A stretch of 64,000 nt of DNA from Planotetraspora mira (GCF_016863275.1 NZ_BOOO01000008.1:186001-250000), one strand, 5' to 3'. Counted from the stretch's first letter, positions 18,554-27,281 are shown. The notes: generated by a model from the sequence alone, not told the origin. Numbers and translations are program-made.

Positions 18554-19771
18554 ATGCGCGACGATGAGCGGATGCTGGGCGGGCTGCTGGCCGCCAGTCA
18601 TCTGGCCGCCCTGGAGGATCTCCCCGCCCTGGTCGCCGAGCACGCCGCCGTCGTCGGCATCTCCCAGCCGATGATCTATCTGTCGGACCTTCAAGGCCGG
18701 TTCCTCGCTCCCCTGCCGGGTCAGCACGACGAGGCGGGGCGGCCGCTCGGCTCCATGGGCGTCGATGCCACCGTCGCCGGACGGGCGTACCGGAATGTGG
18801 AGGTCGTCCGGGTCCCGGCCGCCGAGGCGGCGGAGGGCGGGGCGTCGCGCAAGATGTGGGTGCCGTTGCTCAACGGCACCGACCGGGTCGGTGTTCTGGG
18901 GCTGACCGCATCCGTCGACGACGAGCACGCCGAACGGCACGCCACATCGCTCGCCTCGCTGATCGGCCTGCTGGTGGTGAGCAAACGAGACTCCAGCGAC
19001 GCCTACGCGCGGCTCCTCCGGGCGGAGCGGATGACACTGTCCGCCGAGGTGCTCTGGAACCTGATGCCTCCCGGGACCGTCGCCACCGACGAGATCGTGG
19101 TCAGCGCCGTCCTCGAACCGGCCTACGAGGTGGGCGGGGACGCCTACGACTACGCGACCGACGGCGACAAGGTACATCTGTCGATCTTCGACGCCATGGG
19201 GCACGACACCGAGGCCGGGCTGACCGCCTCCGTCGCGATCGGTTGTTATCGCAACACCCGGCGCAAGGGCACCGACCTGCTGACCGTCAGCGAGACCATC
19301 GACGAGGCCATCGCCGAGCAGTTCGCCGTCCAGCGCTTCGCCACCGGGATCCTGGCCACCCTGGACACCAGGACAGGCTCGTTGACCTGGATCAACAGGG
19401 GCCACCATCCGCCCCTCGTGATCCGCCACGGACGGCAGGTCGCCACTTTGGAGACCACGCCGTCGCCCCCCATGGGTCTGCGGCTGGGGGCCACCGTCGG
19501 GCCCGCGAACTACCAGCTCGAACCGGGCGACCGGCTGCTCTTCTACACCGACGGGATCATCGAGGCCAGGAACCCCGACAACGAGGTGTTCGGGCTGGAG
19601 CGGTTCATCGACTTCGTCATCCGCCGCGAGGCCGACGGCATGCCCGCACCGGAGACGCTGCGCCGGCTCATCCAGACGATCCTGGACCATCAGCACGGGG
19701 TCCTGCAGGACGACGCCACAGTGGTGCTCGTCGAGTGGCACGCCCAGCGCCATGACCGGCTCACGGTGTGA
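18554..19771 (+). CDS. SpoIIE-type PP2C phosphatase with N-terminal GAF-like sensor
   Basis: 405 residues from ATG at 18554 (GGGGGGAAG upstream). Residues about 1-155 resemble a GAF sensor (VVGISQPMIYLSDLQGRFL; VPLLNGTDRVGVLGL); about 190-395 are the SpoIIE phosphatase domain with metal ligands in VGGDAYDY, DAMGHD, INRGHHPPLV, YTDGIIEARN and QDDATVVLVEW. Such proteins dephosphorylate anti-anti-sigma (STAS) partners, linking a signal to sigma-factor release. A STAS protein is encoded at 4941-5336, but there is no evidence they pair. Confidence 0.93.
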   Translation: MRDDERMLGGLLAASHLAALEDLPALVAEHAAVVGISQPMIYLSDLQGRFLAPLPGQHDEAGRPLGSMGVDATVAGRAYRNVEVVRVPAAEAAEGGASRKMWVPLLNGTDRVGVLGLTASVDDEHAERHATSLASLIGLLVVSKRDSSDAYARLLRAERMTLSAEVLWNLMPPGTVATDEIVVSAVLEPAYEVGGDAYDYATDGDKVHLSIFDAMGHDTEAGLTASVAIGCYRNTRRKGTDLLTVSETIDEAIAEQFAVQRFATGILATLDTRTGSLTWINRGHHPPLVIRHGRQVATLETTPSPPMGLRLGATVGPANYQLEPGDRLLFYTDGIIEARNPDNEVFGLERFIDFVIRREADGMPAPETLRRLIQTILDHQHGVLQDDATVVLVEWHAQRHDRLTV

Positions 19772-19840
19772 CACGGCGGCGGGGCGATCGGAGATCGAGA
19801 CACCGGACGACCGGGACGAGGGCGCACGCACCACGCGCCG

Positions 19841-20365
19841 ATGAGTGATCATTGGACCATGCGGTCGAAACCCCTCCTGTTGCTGGACGTGGACGGCGTG
19901 CTGAACCCGTCCCGCCGGTCGTCGCTCCGGTATCGGCGTCACACCTGCGTGGTCGACGGCGGTCTGTACAGACTGCTGCTCGACAAGCGGCACGGTCCCC
20001 TGCTGCTCGCGCTGGCCCGCGAAACGGACGCCGAGCTCGTCTGGGCCACGACCTGGGAGGAGCACGCCAACGTGGAGATCGCCCCGCGCGTCGGGCTGCC
20101 GCGCCTTCCGGTGATCCAGGTGACCGGGGACCCCGTCTCGACCGCCGGTGAACACTTCAAGACCCGCGCGGTCGCCGACTACGTGAACGGCCGGCCGTTC
20201 GCGTGGTTCGACGACGGGCTCACCTCCGCCGACCACGACTATCTCCGGGCCCACGAGGGGGTGGGCGATTTCCTGCTGGTCGACGTCGACGCACGTCACG
20301 GCCTCGACGAGGGTCATCTCGCCCAGGCGCGCGAATGGCTCACGCGTACGGCGGGCGCTTCCTGA
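19841..20365 (+). CDS. HAD-like protein of the Swiss-army-knife RNA-repair type
   Basis: 174 residues; ATG at 19859 is an alternative start. It opens with the HAD nucleophile motif LLLLDVDGVLNP, followed by WATTWEEHAN and a C-terminal FAWFDDGLTSADHDYL. The spacing matches the HAD_SAK_2 family, whose relatives are fused to RNA-repair enzymes; the stand-alone version is common in Actinobacteria and is presumed a phosphatase. The gene lies close behind the PP2C gene and before an isochorismatase-fold gene but shares no obvious pathway. Confidence 0.8.
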   Translation: MSDHWTMRSKPLLLLDVDGVLNPSRRSSLRYRRHTCVVDGGLYRLLLDKRHGPLLLALARETDAELVWATTWEEHANVEIAPRVGLPRLPVIQVTGDPVSTAGEHFKTRAVADYVNGRPFAWFDDGLTSADHDYLRAHEGVGDFLLVDVDARHGLDEGHLAQAREWLTRTAGAS

Positions 20366-20430
20366 CGCTGACGTATCCGGGTGTCAGGGCCGCCGAGCGA
20401 GGCGCGCCGCTTCGGCCTATGATCATCTTC

Positions 20431-20931
20431 ATGACCTCCGCGCTCGTCCTGATCGACCTCATGCCCCGAATCATCGCGTTGCCCCTTGCCCCGCACTCCG
20501 GCGAGGAGGTGCTCCGACGCAGCCGTCGGCTGGCTGAGGTCTTCCGGGCGAATGACCGCCCTGTGGCGCTGGTCCGGGTCGAACGGCCGAATGTGACCGA
20601 GCAACCGCCTGGCAGCGACCTCGTCGACGGCCTGGTCGAGGAGGGTGACATCGTGGTCGTCAAGCGCACCATCGGGGCGTTCCACGAGACCGATCTGCAC
20701 GACCAGTTGCGTCGTCGCGACGTGACCACGCTGGTGCTCGCCGGATTGGTCACCACGATGGGGGTGGAGTCCACGGCCCGGGCGGCCAGTGATCATGGCT
20801 ATGAGCTGGAGTTCGTCGCCGACGCGATGTCCGGGCTCGCCGCCGACGAGCACGACTTCACCATCGAGAAGATCTTCCCCCGGTTCGGCATGGTGCGGAA
20901 CACCGACGCCTACGTCGCCCTCGGCCATTGA
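20431..20931 (+). CDS. isochorismatase-fold protein lacking the catalytic cysteine
   Basis: 166 residues from ATG at 20431 (MTSALVLIDLMP); ATG at 20419 also fits. The fold is clear: D9 in LVLIDLM, K78 in VVKRTIGAFHETDL, and LAGLVTTMGVESTARAA. The nucleophilic Cys of nicotinamidases and cysteine hydrolases, expected at residue 111, is Gly. Isochorismatases such as PhzD work without the Cys, so the protein may be a vinyl-ether hydrolase type or non-catalytic. No chorismate pathway genes are nearby. Confidence 0.88.
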   Translation: MTSALVLIDLMPRIIALPLAPHSGEEVLRRSRRLAEVFRANDRPVALVRVERPNVTEQPPGSDLVDGLVEEGDIVVVKRTIGAFHETDLHDQLRRRDVTTLVLAGLVTTMGVESTARAASDHGYELEFVADAMSGLAADEHDFTIEKIFPRFGMVRNTDAYVALGH

Positions 20932-20956
20932 CCGGCACCGGCGTCGGCCGGACGCG

Positions 20957-21157
20957 CTAGCCGCGGTCGCCGTTACCGTTGCCGTCGCCGTTGCCGCGGT
21001 TGGCGATGATCACCGCGAAGGGCGGGATCGCCAGCGCCACGATGGAGACCGCGATGGCCGCCGGCACCGAGAAACGCGCGATCACCGTTCCGGCCAGGAC
21101 GAAGAGCGCCAGGCAGGTCCCCATCAGGATGAAGTAGACCCGACGACGGTTCCGCAT
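20957..21157 (-). CDS. DUF3099 small membrane protein
   Basis: 66 residues from ATG at 21157 with GGGAGGAC upstream. Opening RNRRRVYFILMGTCLALFV, two hydrophobic helices and the ending IIANRG followed by a Gly/Asn/Asp tail are typical for DUF3099, an actinobacterial family of unknown role. The stop is 25 bases from the convergent isochorismatase stop. Confidence 0.85.
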   Translation of the reverse strand: MRNRRRVYFILMGTCLALFVLAGTVIARFSVPAAIAVSIVALAIPPFAVIIANRGNGDGNGNGDRG

Positions 21158-21315
21158 GACGTCCTCCCGCCTCCGAACCCCGGCATCGTCCGAACCTGTC
21201 CACCTCATCACTACCCGCACCGGCTCCCGACGGACAGGACCGGCACACGCGGGCGGATCAACGGAAACAGGGACCGGCATGCGCGCCGACCGGACGGGGT
21301 CCATAGGCTCGGACG

Positions 21316-21942
21316 GTGACTGAACCGATCATCGTGGTACGGGACGTGCACGTCGAACTGGGCGGCACCGCCGTTCTCCGCGATGTCGACCTCACGGTCG
21401 CCCGTGGCGACATCGTGGCCGTGCTCGGCGTCAACGGCGTCGGCAAGTCGACGTTGCTGCGCTGCATCGCGGGCCTCCAGCCGCCGGCGTCCGGGGAACT
21501 CGGGGTCCTCGACCGGCCGCCGTCCGACGACTCTGGTTTCTGGCGTGACGTGGTGCTCGTCGGCGACGAACCGGCCTGGTACCCGGGGCTGACCGTCCAG
21601 GAACATCTGGAACTGATGCACGCCGTCCACCGATCGTCCCGCCTGGACGTCGAGGTCGCCCTCGACCTTTTCGACCTGGAGAAACGGCGCGACATGGCAC
21701 CCGCGACCCTGTCGACCGGGCAACGGCAACGACTGTCGCTGGCGATGGCGCTGCTCCGGCCCAGCCTGCTCCTCCTGCTGGACGAGCCCGAGCGCGGGCT
21801 CGACTCGGCGTTCAGGAGCCGGCTGGCGGCGATCCTGACGGAGTACGCCGCCGCGGGCGGCACCGTGGTGATGGCGACCCACGACCTCGAGTTCGCCCGA
21901 CACGCCCGCGCCCGGGAGCTCACGCTGGAGGCCGCGGCGTGA
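21316..21942 (+). CDS. ABC transporter ATP-binding protein
   Basis: 208 residues from GTG at 21316. Walker A GVNGVGKST (about 39), Q-loop region VVLVGDEP, signature LSTGQRQRLSL, Walker B LLLLLDEPERGLD and H-loop ATHD. Its stop overlaps the start of the DUF6297 permease as GTGA, so the two form one exporter. Substrate unknown. Confidence 0.93.
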   Translation: MTEPIIVVRDVHVELGGTAVLRDVDLTVARGDIVAVLGVNGVGKSTLLRCIAGLQPPASGELGVLDRPPSDDSGFWRDVVLVGDEPAWYPGLTVQEHLELMHAVHRSSRLDVEVALDLFDLEKRRDMAPATLSTGQRQRLSLAMALLRPSLLLLLDEPERGLDSAFRSRLAAILTEYAAAGGTVVMATHDLEFARHARARELTLEAAA

Positions 21943-23483
21943 ACGACGTCCGGACCGCACGCGCCTTCATCCGGTCGCGCGGCCGTGGGCCCACGAGCTG
22001 GTCCGACCGCTATGTCTCCCTGTTCACGCTGACGGTGGCGGCGGCCGTTCTGGCCGATCCCCTGACCACCGCGTTCGCCGCTCTCACGGCCACCTCCCGT
22101 CAGGTGGATCCGTCCAGGCTGGGTGCCGGGATCGCCTTGGTCGCGCTCGCCTACGCGGGTTTCCTCTCGCTCGCCCGCAGGGTCGGCCCGGTCGTCCTGC
22201 CCGCGACCGACGCGGCCTGGCTGCTGCTCTCCCCCCTTCCACGCCGGAACGTGCTGCGCCGGACGTCGGCGATCCTGCTGGCGGCCTCTCTGGCGAGTGG
22301 GGCCGGGCTGAGCCTGGCGCTGTTCGCCGTGCTCGCCGGGTCCGCGGGCCACGACACGCTGGTCCTGGCCGTCGCGGTGCTCGTCGGGCTGTCCGCGGCG
22401 GTGGGCGGGATGGCCGCGGCCGTCGTGGCCCAGTCGTCCCCCACGTGGGAGTCGTGGCTGCGCGGGGCGGTGGTCTCCCTCGTCGTCGCGGCCGTGCTGA
22501 CCGCGGTGGCGGGAAGCGGCCCCGGACGGCAGGTGCTCGCCGCCGTCACCGGCGCGCCGCGGTCACTGGGCGCGGCCCTGGCGGGCTTGTCGGCCGCCGC
22601 GGCACTCCTCCTGGTACGGCAGGCCTGGCGAGCCCTCGGCCGCATCCACGTGAGCTCCCTTCTGGCCACGTCCACCCGCGCGGGCCATCTCGCCGCCGCG
22701 GCCGTCGTCATGGATCCCGGCGCCCTGACCTGGGCCGCGGAGGACAACCACTGGAGGGCACGCGTCCTCAGGTCCCGCCCGTGGCCCGCGCTGCTGTCCC
22801 GAGGCGCGCCGTGGTCGCGGCATGCCGTGTCCGCCCCGATGGCGCTGGCCTGGCATGACTGGCGACGGCTGGCCCGGCGACCCGGGCGGCTGACGGCCCT
22901 GCTCGGGACCGCCGCGCTGCCCGCCCTGGCCGCGCAGGCCCAGGGCGGACTGTCGGCCGTCGCGGTGACCGTGCTGATCGCAGGGGCGCTGACTGCGGCG
23001 GCGGTCTGCACCGCCGGTGCCCGCCGCGACGGCGAGGACCCCGGCCTCGCGCGGTTGTTCGGCGTGAACGTCCGTGCCGTACTCGCCGCACGGGCTCTGC
23101 TGCCCTTCCTGATGAGCGCCGCCTGGCTCACGCTCGCCCTCGGGGTGCTGACGGTGACCGGTGCCCTGACGGGCCCGTGGTGGCTTCTCGGCCCGCTGGC
23201 CGCACCCGCGCTGGCCGCGGGGGCACTGCGGATGGCACGGCGGCGTCCGATCGACCATTCGATGCCGGTGATCGACACTCCGAGCGGAGCCGTCCCCACG
23301 GGCTGGGTCGTCTGGGCGTTGACGGGAGTGGACGTCGCCGCGATCGGCTGCGCGCCCATGCTCTACGCCCTGGCGGTCCGGCCGCCCGACCCCGGCGCCT
23401 TCGTCGCCGCGCAGGCCGTCTGCGGCATCGCCGTTCTGGCCGCCTTCCTGCTGGGTGCGAAGACGGGCGTCCGGCGAGGGTGA
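21939..23483 (+). CDS. DUF6297 ABC-2-like permease
   Basis: 514 residues from GTG at 21939, coupled to the upstream ATPase. About 12 hydrophobic segments, in two clusters around a more polar centre (about 225-310). The opening RTARAFIRSRGRG and the SPLPRRNVLRRT loop match the DUF6297 family, always found behind an ATPase in Actinobacteria. It probably forms the membrane half of an export complex. Confidence 0.85.
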   Translation: MNDVRTARAFIRSRGRGPTSWSDRYVSLFTLTVAAAVLADPLTTAFAALTATSRQVDPSRLGAGIALVALAYAGFLSLARRVGPVVLPATDAAWLLLSPLPRRNVLRRTSAILLAASLASGAGLSLALFAVLAGSAGHDTLVLAVAVLVGLSAAVGGMAAAVVAQSSPTWESWLRGAVVSLVVAAVLTAVAGSGPGRQVLAAVTGAPRSLGAALAGLSAAAALLLVRQAWRALGRIHVSSLLATSTRAGHLAAAAVVMDPGALTWAAEDNHWRARVLRSRPWPALLSRGAPWSRHAVSAPMALAWHDWRRLARRPGRLTALLGTAALPALAAQAQGGLSAVAVTVLIAGALTAAAVCTAGARRDGEDPGLARLFGVNVRAVLAARALLPFLMSAAWLTLALGVLTVTGALTGPWWLLGPLAAPALAAGALRMARRRPIDHSMPVIDTPSGAVPTGWVVWALTGVDVAAIGCAPMLYALAVRPPDPGAFVAAQAVCGIAVLAAFLLGAKTGVRRG

Positions 23484-23547
23484 ACCGCCCACCTGCGGTA
23501 CGGCGCCAGGCCGCAGGTGGGGGTGTACGCCGGCGACCGCGGACGCG

Positions 23548-24183
23548 TCAGGCGCCGTGCCTGTCGTTCCCGTGGTCGTCGAGCCCGCGGTCGTCGTTCC
23601 CATGGCCGTGGCGTCCATGGTCGTCGCCTGCCTCGTGGCTTCCGTGATCGTCGTTCCCGCCTCCGCGCCGACCGTGGTCGTCGTCCACGTCGTGCCGGGC
23701 AGGATCGTCGCCGAGGCCGCGGGCGGCGCGAACGCCGTCGTCGCCTCGGTCCTGGCGGAGCCGCACGACGGTCCCGCTGTCCGCGGAAACCTGGACGTCG
23801 TACTCGATACCGCCCTTGACCAGTTTCACCTCCCACACGCGGTGGCCGTGCTCCAATTCACGTTCCACCCCGGTGACGCGCGCCCCGGGGACCCGCGCCC
23901 CGGCGATCTCGATCGCCTGCCGGGAGGTGATCCCCGCCGGCGTCGCGGTCGCGGTCTCCGGAGTGGGCGTGGGAGCGGCGGCCGCGTCCGTGGGAGTGGT
24001 GTCCGCCGGCCCGGTGCTCGTGCCGTCGGACGGTGAGGGTGTGCCCGTGTTCTCCATGGCCGACGGTGCGCCGGGAGAGGCCGCCGCGAAGGTGCTCGTG
24101 GCCACCAGGCCGATGAGGGCGACCGACCCGGTCGCCGCGAGGGCCAGCTTCGCCGTCTTGCTGATGCGTGGTGTGTTCGTCAT
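23548..24183 (-). CDS. secreted PepSY-domain protein with His/Asp/Gly-rich tail
   Basis: 211 residues. Signal-like N-terminus (KTAKLALAATGSVALIGLVA) ending near AAASP; a Thr/Pro/Ala linker to about residue 82; a PepSY domain about 84-142 (ITSRQAIEIAGARV, VWEVKLVKGGIEYDVQVSADSG); then about 60 residues rich in Asp, His, Gly and Arg with a repeated NDDHG/GDDHG pattern. PepSY domains modulate proteases or bind metal/envelope partners; the tail looks metal-chelating (inference). It lies downstream of a two-component system with a matching CTTA motif in its promoter. Confidence 0.88.
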   Translation of the reverse strand: MTNTPRISKTAKLALAATGSVALIGLVATSTFAAASPGAPSAMENTGTPSPSDGTSTGPADTTPTDAAAAPTPTPETATATPAGITSRQAIEIAGARVPGARVTGVERELEHGHRVWEVKLVKGGIEYDVQVSADSGTVVRLRQDRGDDGVRAARGLGDDPARHDVDDDHGRRGGGNDDHGSHEAGDDHGRHGHGNDDRGLDDHGNDRHGA

Positions 24184-24207
24184 GTCGCCAGAGTCGGCGA
24201 GAGCACG

Positions 24208-24234
24208 CTAAGCCCGCGCTGGCGCGTCGTTAAG
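24208..24234 (-). promoter_or_regulatory. CTTA half-sites upstream of the PepSY gene
   Basis: On the minus strand CTTAA (24234-24230) and CTTAG (24212-24208) are 22 bases apart, two helical turns, each followed by CG. The same core repeats every 11 bases in the promoter region of the response regulator (26227-26252). Confidence 0.5.
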
Positions 24235-25507
24235 GGGTTCCTAATTCGAGGATCACGGTGGCGCCGCCCCCGGGAGTCGCGTCGAGCAGGAGCGATCCGC
24301 CCGACGTCTCCGCGGTTCGCCGGGCGATGTCCAGGCCCAGCCCGGTCGATCCCGCGCCGCTCCTGCCCCGTTCGAGGGGATCCCCGGCACCCTGCACGGA
24401 CGGGAATCCGGGCCCCGAGTCGGCCACCAGCAGCCGTACGCCCTCCGGCGCGGGCGCGAGCCGTACGGCGAAGGGGGTGCCCTCTGGCGTGTGGGCGAAG
24501 ACGTTGCCGAGCAGGGCGTCGACGCAGGCGGACAGGTCGGCGCCGCTGACGGCCACCGTCAGCGGTCCCCGCGGCAGGTCGAGCTCCATCGGCCGGTCCT
24601 GGTCCTCGGCCAGGACGGCCCAGAACGTCACGCGCTCGCGCACCACCTCCGCCGCGTCGCAACCGGCGCTCTCCTGCGACCTGCGGCGTACGTCGGTGAT
24701 GACCGAGGTCACGGCACGTTCCAGCGCGTCGACCCGGGTCTGCAGCCGCGCGGCCGCCTCCGGGTCGGACAACGACTCGACCTCCAGCCGCAACCCGGTG
24801 AGGGGGGTGCGGAGCCGGTGGGAGAGGTCGGCGGCGGTCTCGCGCTCCTCGGCCAGCAGGTCGCTGATGCGCCCGGCGAGATGGTTGAGCGCGAGCCCCA
24901 CGTCGCGCACCTCCGGAGGCCCGCTCACGGCGGTCCGCGCGGTCAGGTCGCCGCCGGCCAGCCGGTGGGACACCCGGGCGAGCCCGGTCATGGGCCGGGT
25001 CAGGGCGAGCGCGAGGCGGTCCGCCACGAAAATCCCCACCCCGATCAGCGCGAGCCCGAGGACGAGCATGCCGAGCCAGACCTCCGGCACGCCGCGGGTG
25101 AGGTCCCCCCGGGTGAGAATCGTCCGGACCACGACGGTGCCGCCGGAGACACCCTGGACGGCGACCAGGACCTCCAGCCCGGAGGATGTCTCGGCCACGA
25201 GGCTGCGTCCACGCGCGGCGAGGTCCACCGCGGGAGATCGCGGCACGGGTGAGCCGACGACGTCTCCTCCCGGCAGGAAGACCGTGATCGCATGCCCGCT
25301 CGACGCCGAAGTGCGCTCGGCCGTCAGCGCGAGGCCGTCGGCGTCCGCCGTCCCCACGACCGCGGCGACGGACTGCGCCTCGGCGGTCGCCTGGCTGACG
25401 GCGCCGCTCTCGACGAGCTGGCGGACCAGCAGTCCCAGCGGGACGAGCAGGGCGATGAGCACGAGCGAGGTCGTGGCGGCCACCAGCACGGCCAGCCAGC
25501 GCCTCAT
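24230..25507 (-). CDS. sensor histidine kinase
   Basis: 425 residues from ATG at 25507, overlapping the regulator's stop as ATGA. TM helices at about 7-27 and 144-163 enclose a periplasmic domain; HAMP about 164-215; H-box DLSHRLRTPLTG with H230; N-box region VDALLGNVFAHTPEGT; G1 VADSGPGFP; G2 GSTGLGLDIARR. Extracellular signal unknown. It presumably phosphorylates the neighbouring OmpR-type regulator and controls the PepSY gene and the secreted protein at 26279. Confidence 0.95.
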   Translation of the reverse strand: MRRWLAVLVAATTSLVLIALLVPLGLLVRQLVESGAVSQATAEAQSVAAVVGTADADGLALTAERTSASSGHAITVFLPGGDVVGSPVPRSPAVDLAARGRSLVAETSSGLEVLVAVQGVSGGTVVVRTILTRGDLTRGVPEVWLGMLVLGLALIGVGIFVADRLALALTRPMTGLARVSHRLAGGDLTARTAVSGPPEVRDVGLALNHLAGRISDLLAEERETAADLSHRLRTPLTGLRLEVESLSDPEAAARLQTRVDALERAVTSVITDVRRRSQESAGCDAAEVVRERVTFWAVLAEDQDRPMELDLPRGPLTVAVSGADLSACVDALLGNVFAHTPEGTPFAVRLAPAPEGVRLLVADSGPGFPSVQGAGDPLERGRSGAGSTGLGLDIARRTAETSGGSLLLDATPGGGATVILELGTP

Positions 25508-26184
25508 GACGGCTCGACCAGCTTGACCCCGACGCCGCGAACGGTCTGGATATAACGGGGATTCTGCGCGCTCTCTCCCAGTTTCCGCCGCAACCACGAC
25601 AGGTGGACGTCGACGGTCTTGTCGGCTCCCCCGTACGGCACCAGCCAGACCTCGGTGAGGAGTTCCCGCTTCGTGACGACCTCCCCCGGCCGGGATGCCA
25701 GGTAGTAGAGCAGGTCGAACTCGCGCGGCGTGAGGTCGAGGGGCGTCCCATCGAGGGCGGCTTCGCGACTGCGCAGGTCCAGCCGGAGGTCGCCGATGCT
25801 GACCGAGGAGTCCGTACGGCTCTCGGCCATCCGCCGCAGCACCGCCCGGACGCGGGCGTCCAGTTGTGCCGCGCTGAAGGGTTTGACGACATAGTCGTCG
25901 GCTCCCGCGTCCAGCAGGCGGACCACCTCGGCCTCGTCGTCCCGCGCCGTGGCGACGATCACCGGGACACGGCTGACCGCGCGGAGCATGCGCAACATCT
26001 CGGCGCCGTCCAGGTCGGGCAGGCCGAGGTCGAGCACGACCAGGTCGGGGCGTTCCGCGAGTGCCAGCCGCAGCCCGTCGAGCGCGGTGTGAGAGGACGA
26101 CACCGCGTGCCCCCGGTCGCGCAACCCACGCGTCAGGGCGGTACGGATGGTCGTGTCATCCTCGACGAGCAGGACGTTTGCCAT
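25504..26184 (-). CDS. OmpR/PhoB-family response regulator
   Basis: 226 residues. Receiver domain with acidic pocket VEDD, phospho-acceptor D52 (VLDLGLPDLDG), T79 region and K101 (ADDYVVKPF). C-terminal winged helix about 128-222 (LDLTPREFDLLYYLASRPGEVV; VDVHLSWLRRKLGE; YIQTVRGVGVKL). First gene of an operon with the kinase; transcribed divergently from the secreted protein at 26279 across a spacer with CTTA repeats. Confidence 0.96.
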   Translation of the reverse strand: MANVLLVEDDTTIRTALTRGLRDRGHAVSSSHTALDGLRLALAERPDLVVLDLGLPDLDGAEMLRMLRAVSRVPVIVATARDDEAEVVRLLDAGADDYVVKPFSAAQLDARVRAVLRRMAESRTDSSVSIGDLRLDLRSREAALDGTPLDLTPREFDLLYYLASRPGEVVTKRELLTEVWLVPYGGADKTVDVHLSWLRRKLGESAQNPRYIQTVRGVGVKLVEPS

Positions 26185-26226
26185 GTGGATTTACGCTAAC
26201 TGGTCCCGAGCCGCTGACATAAGGGG

Positions 26227-26252
26227 CTTATCACGCCCTTAACCCCGTCTTA
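26227..26252. promoter_or_regulatory. CTTA direct repeats, probable response-regulator site
   Basis: CTTA occurs at 26227, 26238 and 26249, exactly 11 bases apart, as expected for tandem OmpR/PhoB-family monomers. The array sits in the 94-base spacer between the response regulator and the divergent secreted-protein gene. Confidence 0.65.
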
Positions 26253-26278
26253 TCGTTCCGGCAGGAAGGATCGGCCCC

Positions 26279-26767
26279 ATGAACCGGCGCCTGCTCCTCG
26301 TGGTCACAGGGTGGCTGACGGTCGGGCTCATCGCCACGGGCGCGGGCCTGACCCTGACGGCCGTTCTGGGAGACACGGTCACCGGGGCCGGGAGTCGCGC
26401 GCTGTCCGCCGACGAGGTCCGGCAGGCGCTCGAGACCTCGGACGCCACCCCGACCGCGACTCCGTCGGCCGCGCCGCCGCCTTCCCCGACCGCGTCGGCG
26501 CCGTCCCCGTCCGCGTCCCCCAGAAGGGCGGGTACGACCCGCGTCATGACACTGTCCGGAGGCGTCGTCGTCGCCCGGTGCTCCGGAGGCGTAGTCACAC
26601 TGGAGTCGCTGACCCCGGCCCCGGGATACCAGGTCGACGACGCCGAACGAGGCCCAGGGGACAGGGTGCGGGTGAAGTTCGAAAGCGAGGAGCGGCACGG
26701 CTCCAAGTCCGAGATCGAGGTGCGGTGCTCCGGCGACCGCCCCGTGGAAACGGTCAAGGACCACTGA
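26279..26767 (+). CDS. secreted/anchored protein of unknown function
   Basis: 162 residues. N-terminal signal anchor (RRLLLVVTGWLTVGLIATGAG), a Pro/Ser/Ala/Thr linker at about 58-82, then a small conserved domain about 88-160 (TLSGGVVVARCSGGVVTLESLTPAPGYQVDD; VKFES; IEVRC) with two Cys that may pair. Similar proteins sit beside PepSY/two-component loci in other Actinobacteria. Likely controlled by the divergent response regulator. Function not recognised. Confidence 0.75.
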   Translation: MNRRLLLVVTGWLTVGLIATGAGLTLTAVLGDTVTGAGSRALSADEVRQALETSDATPTATPSAAPPPSPTASAPSPSASPRRAGTTRVMTLSGGVVVARCSGGVVTLESLTPAPGYQVDDAERGPGDRVRVKFESEERHGSKSEIEVRCSGDRPVETVKDH

Positions 26768-26886
26768 CCTGGGCCACGACGGGCATGTGAACCGTCCTCG
26801 CGGCCTTTACAACGTAGATTCAGATGAGTCGGTGTGCGACAGCTGGAGCGCGCATGCCTCGCTGCTTCCGATCGCGGTCATCGGGC

Positions 26887-27222
26887 CTATGCGAGCCCGT
26901 TCTCATAGGCGGTCACGATCGCGTCCATGAGACCGGGGAAACGCGCTTCGAGGTCTTCGTCGCGGAGCGCGGTCCACCGGCGGTTGCCGTCTTCCCTCTG
27001 GCGGATGACTCCGGCCTCGCGGAGCACCCGGAAGTGGTGGGTGAGCGTGGAGGGGGCGACGTCCACCGCGAATGTGCCGCACGCACGCTCCGGCGCGGCG
27101 CGCAAAGTCTGAACGATCGTCATCCGAGTGGGGTCCGAGAGCGCGTGCAGGATGTCCAGCACGTCGAACTCGTCCGGCTCCGGATGGGTGAGCGCTGGAC
27201 GGTTGCGCGGTGATCTCGGCAT
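26887..27222 (-). CDS. ArsR-family winged-helix regulator
   Basis: 111 residues from ATG at 27222 with GAGGTG upstream; the open frame continues to 27459 but lacks support. Typical ArsR helix-turn-helix: ILHALSDPTRMTIVQTLRAAPE, APSTLTHHFRVLREAGVIRQREDG. The pair of Cys needed for the classic metal site is absent (one Cys, in RACGTFAV), so it likely senses something other than arsenic or cadmium, or acts through redox. Divergent from a quinone oxidoreductase, which it probably represses. Confidence 0.92.
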   Translation of the reverse strand: MPRSPRNRPALTHPEPDEFDVLDILHALSDPTRMTIVQTLRAAPERACGTFAVDVAPSTLTHHFRVLREAGVIRQREDGNRRWTALRDEDLEARFPGLMDAIVTAYENGLA

Positions 27223-27260
27223 CTCAACACCTCTCATTCGACATTCATCGTACAAGAGTG

Positions 27261-27281
27261 ATACGACTTTCGTCATACGAC
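27261..27281. promoter_or_regulatory. direct repeat in divergent ArsR/oxidoreductase promoter
   Basis: ATACGAC occurs at 27261-27267 and 27275-27281, 14 bases apart, in an AT-rich island between the two starts; ACGA-CTT-TCGT between them is a small palindrome. Candidate ArsR site. Confidence 0.4.

Noticed and set aside
18518-20317. 599-codon minus-strand frame opposite the PP2C gene
   Set aside because: A shadow frame of the high-GC SpoIIE phosphatase gene; its translation has no domain and crosses two plus-strand genes.
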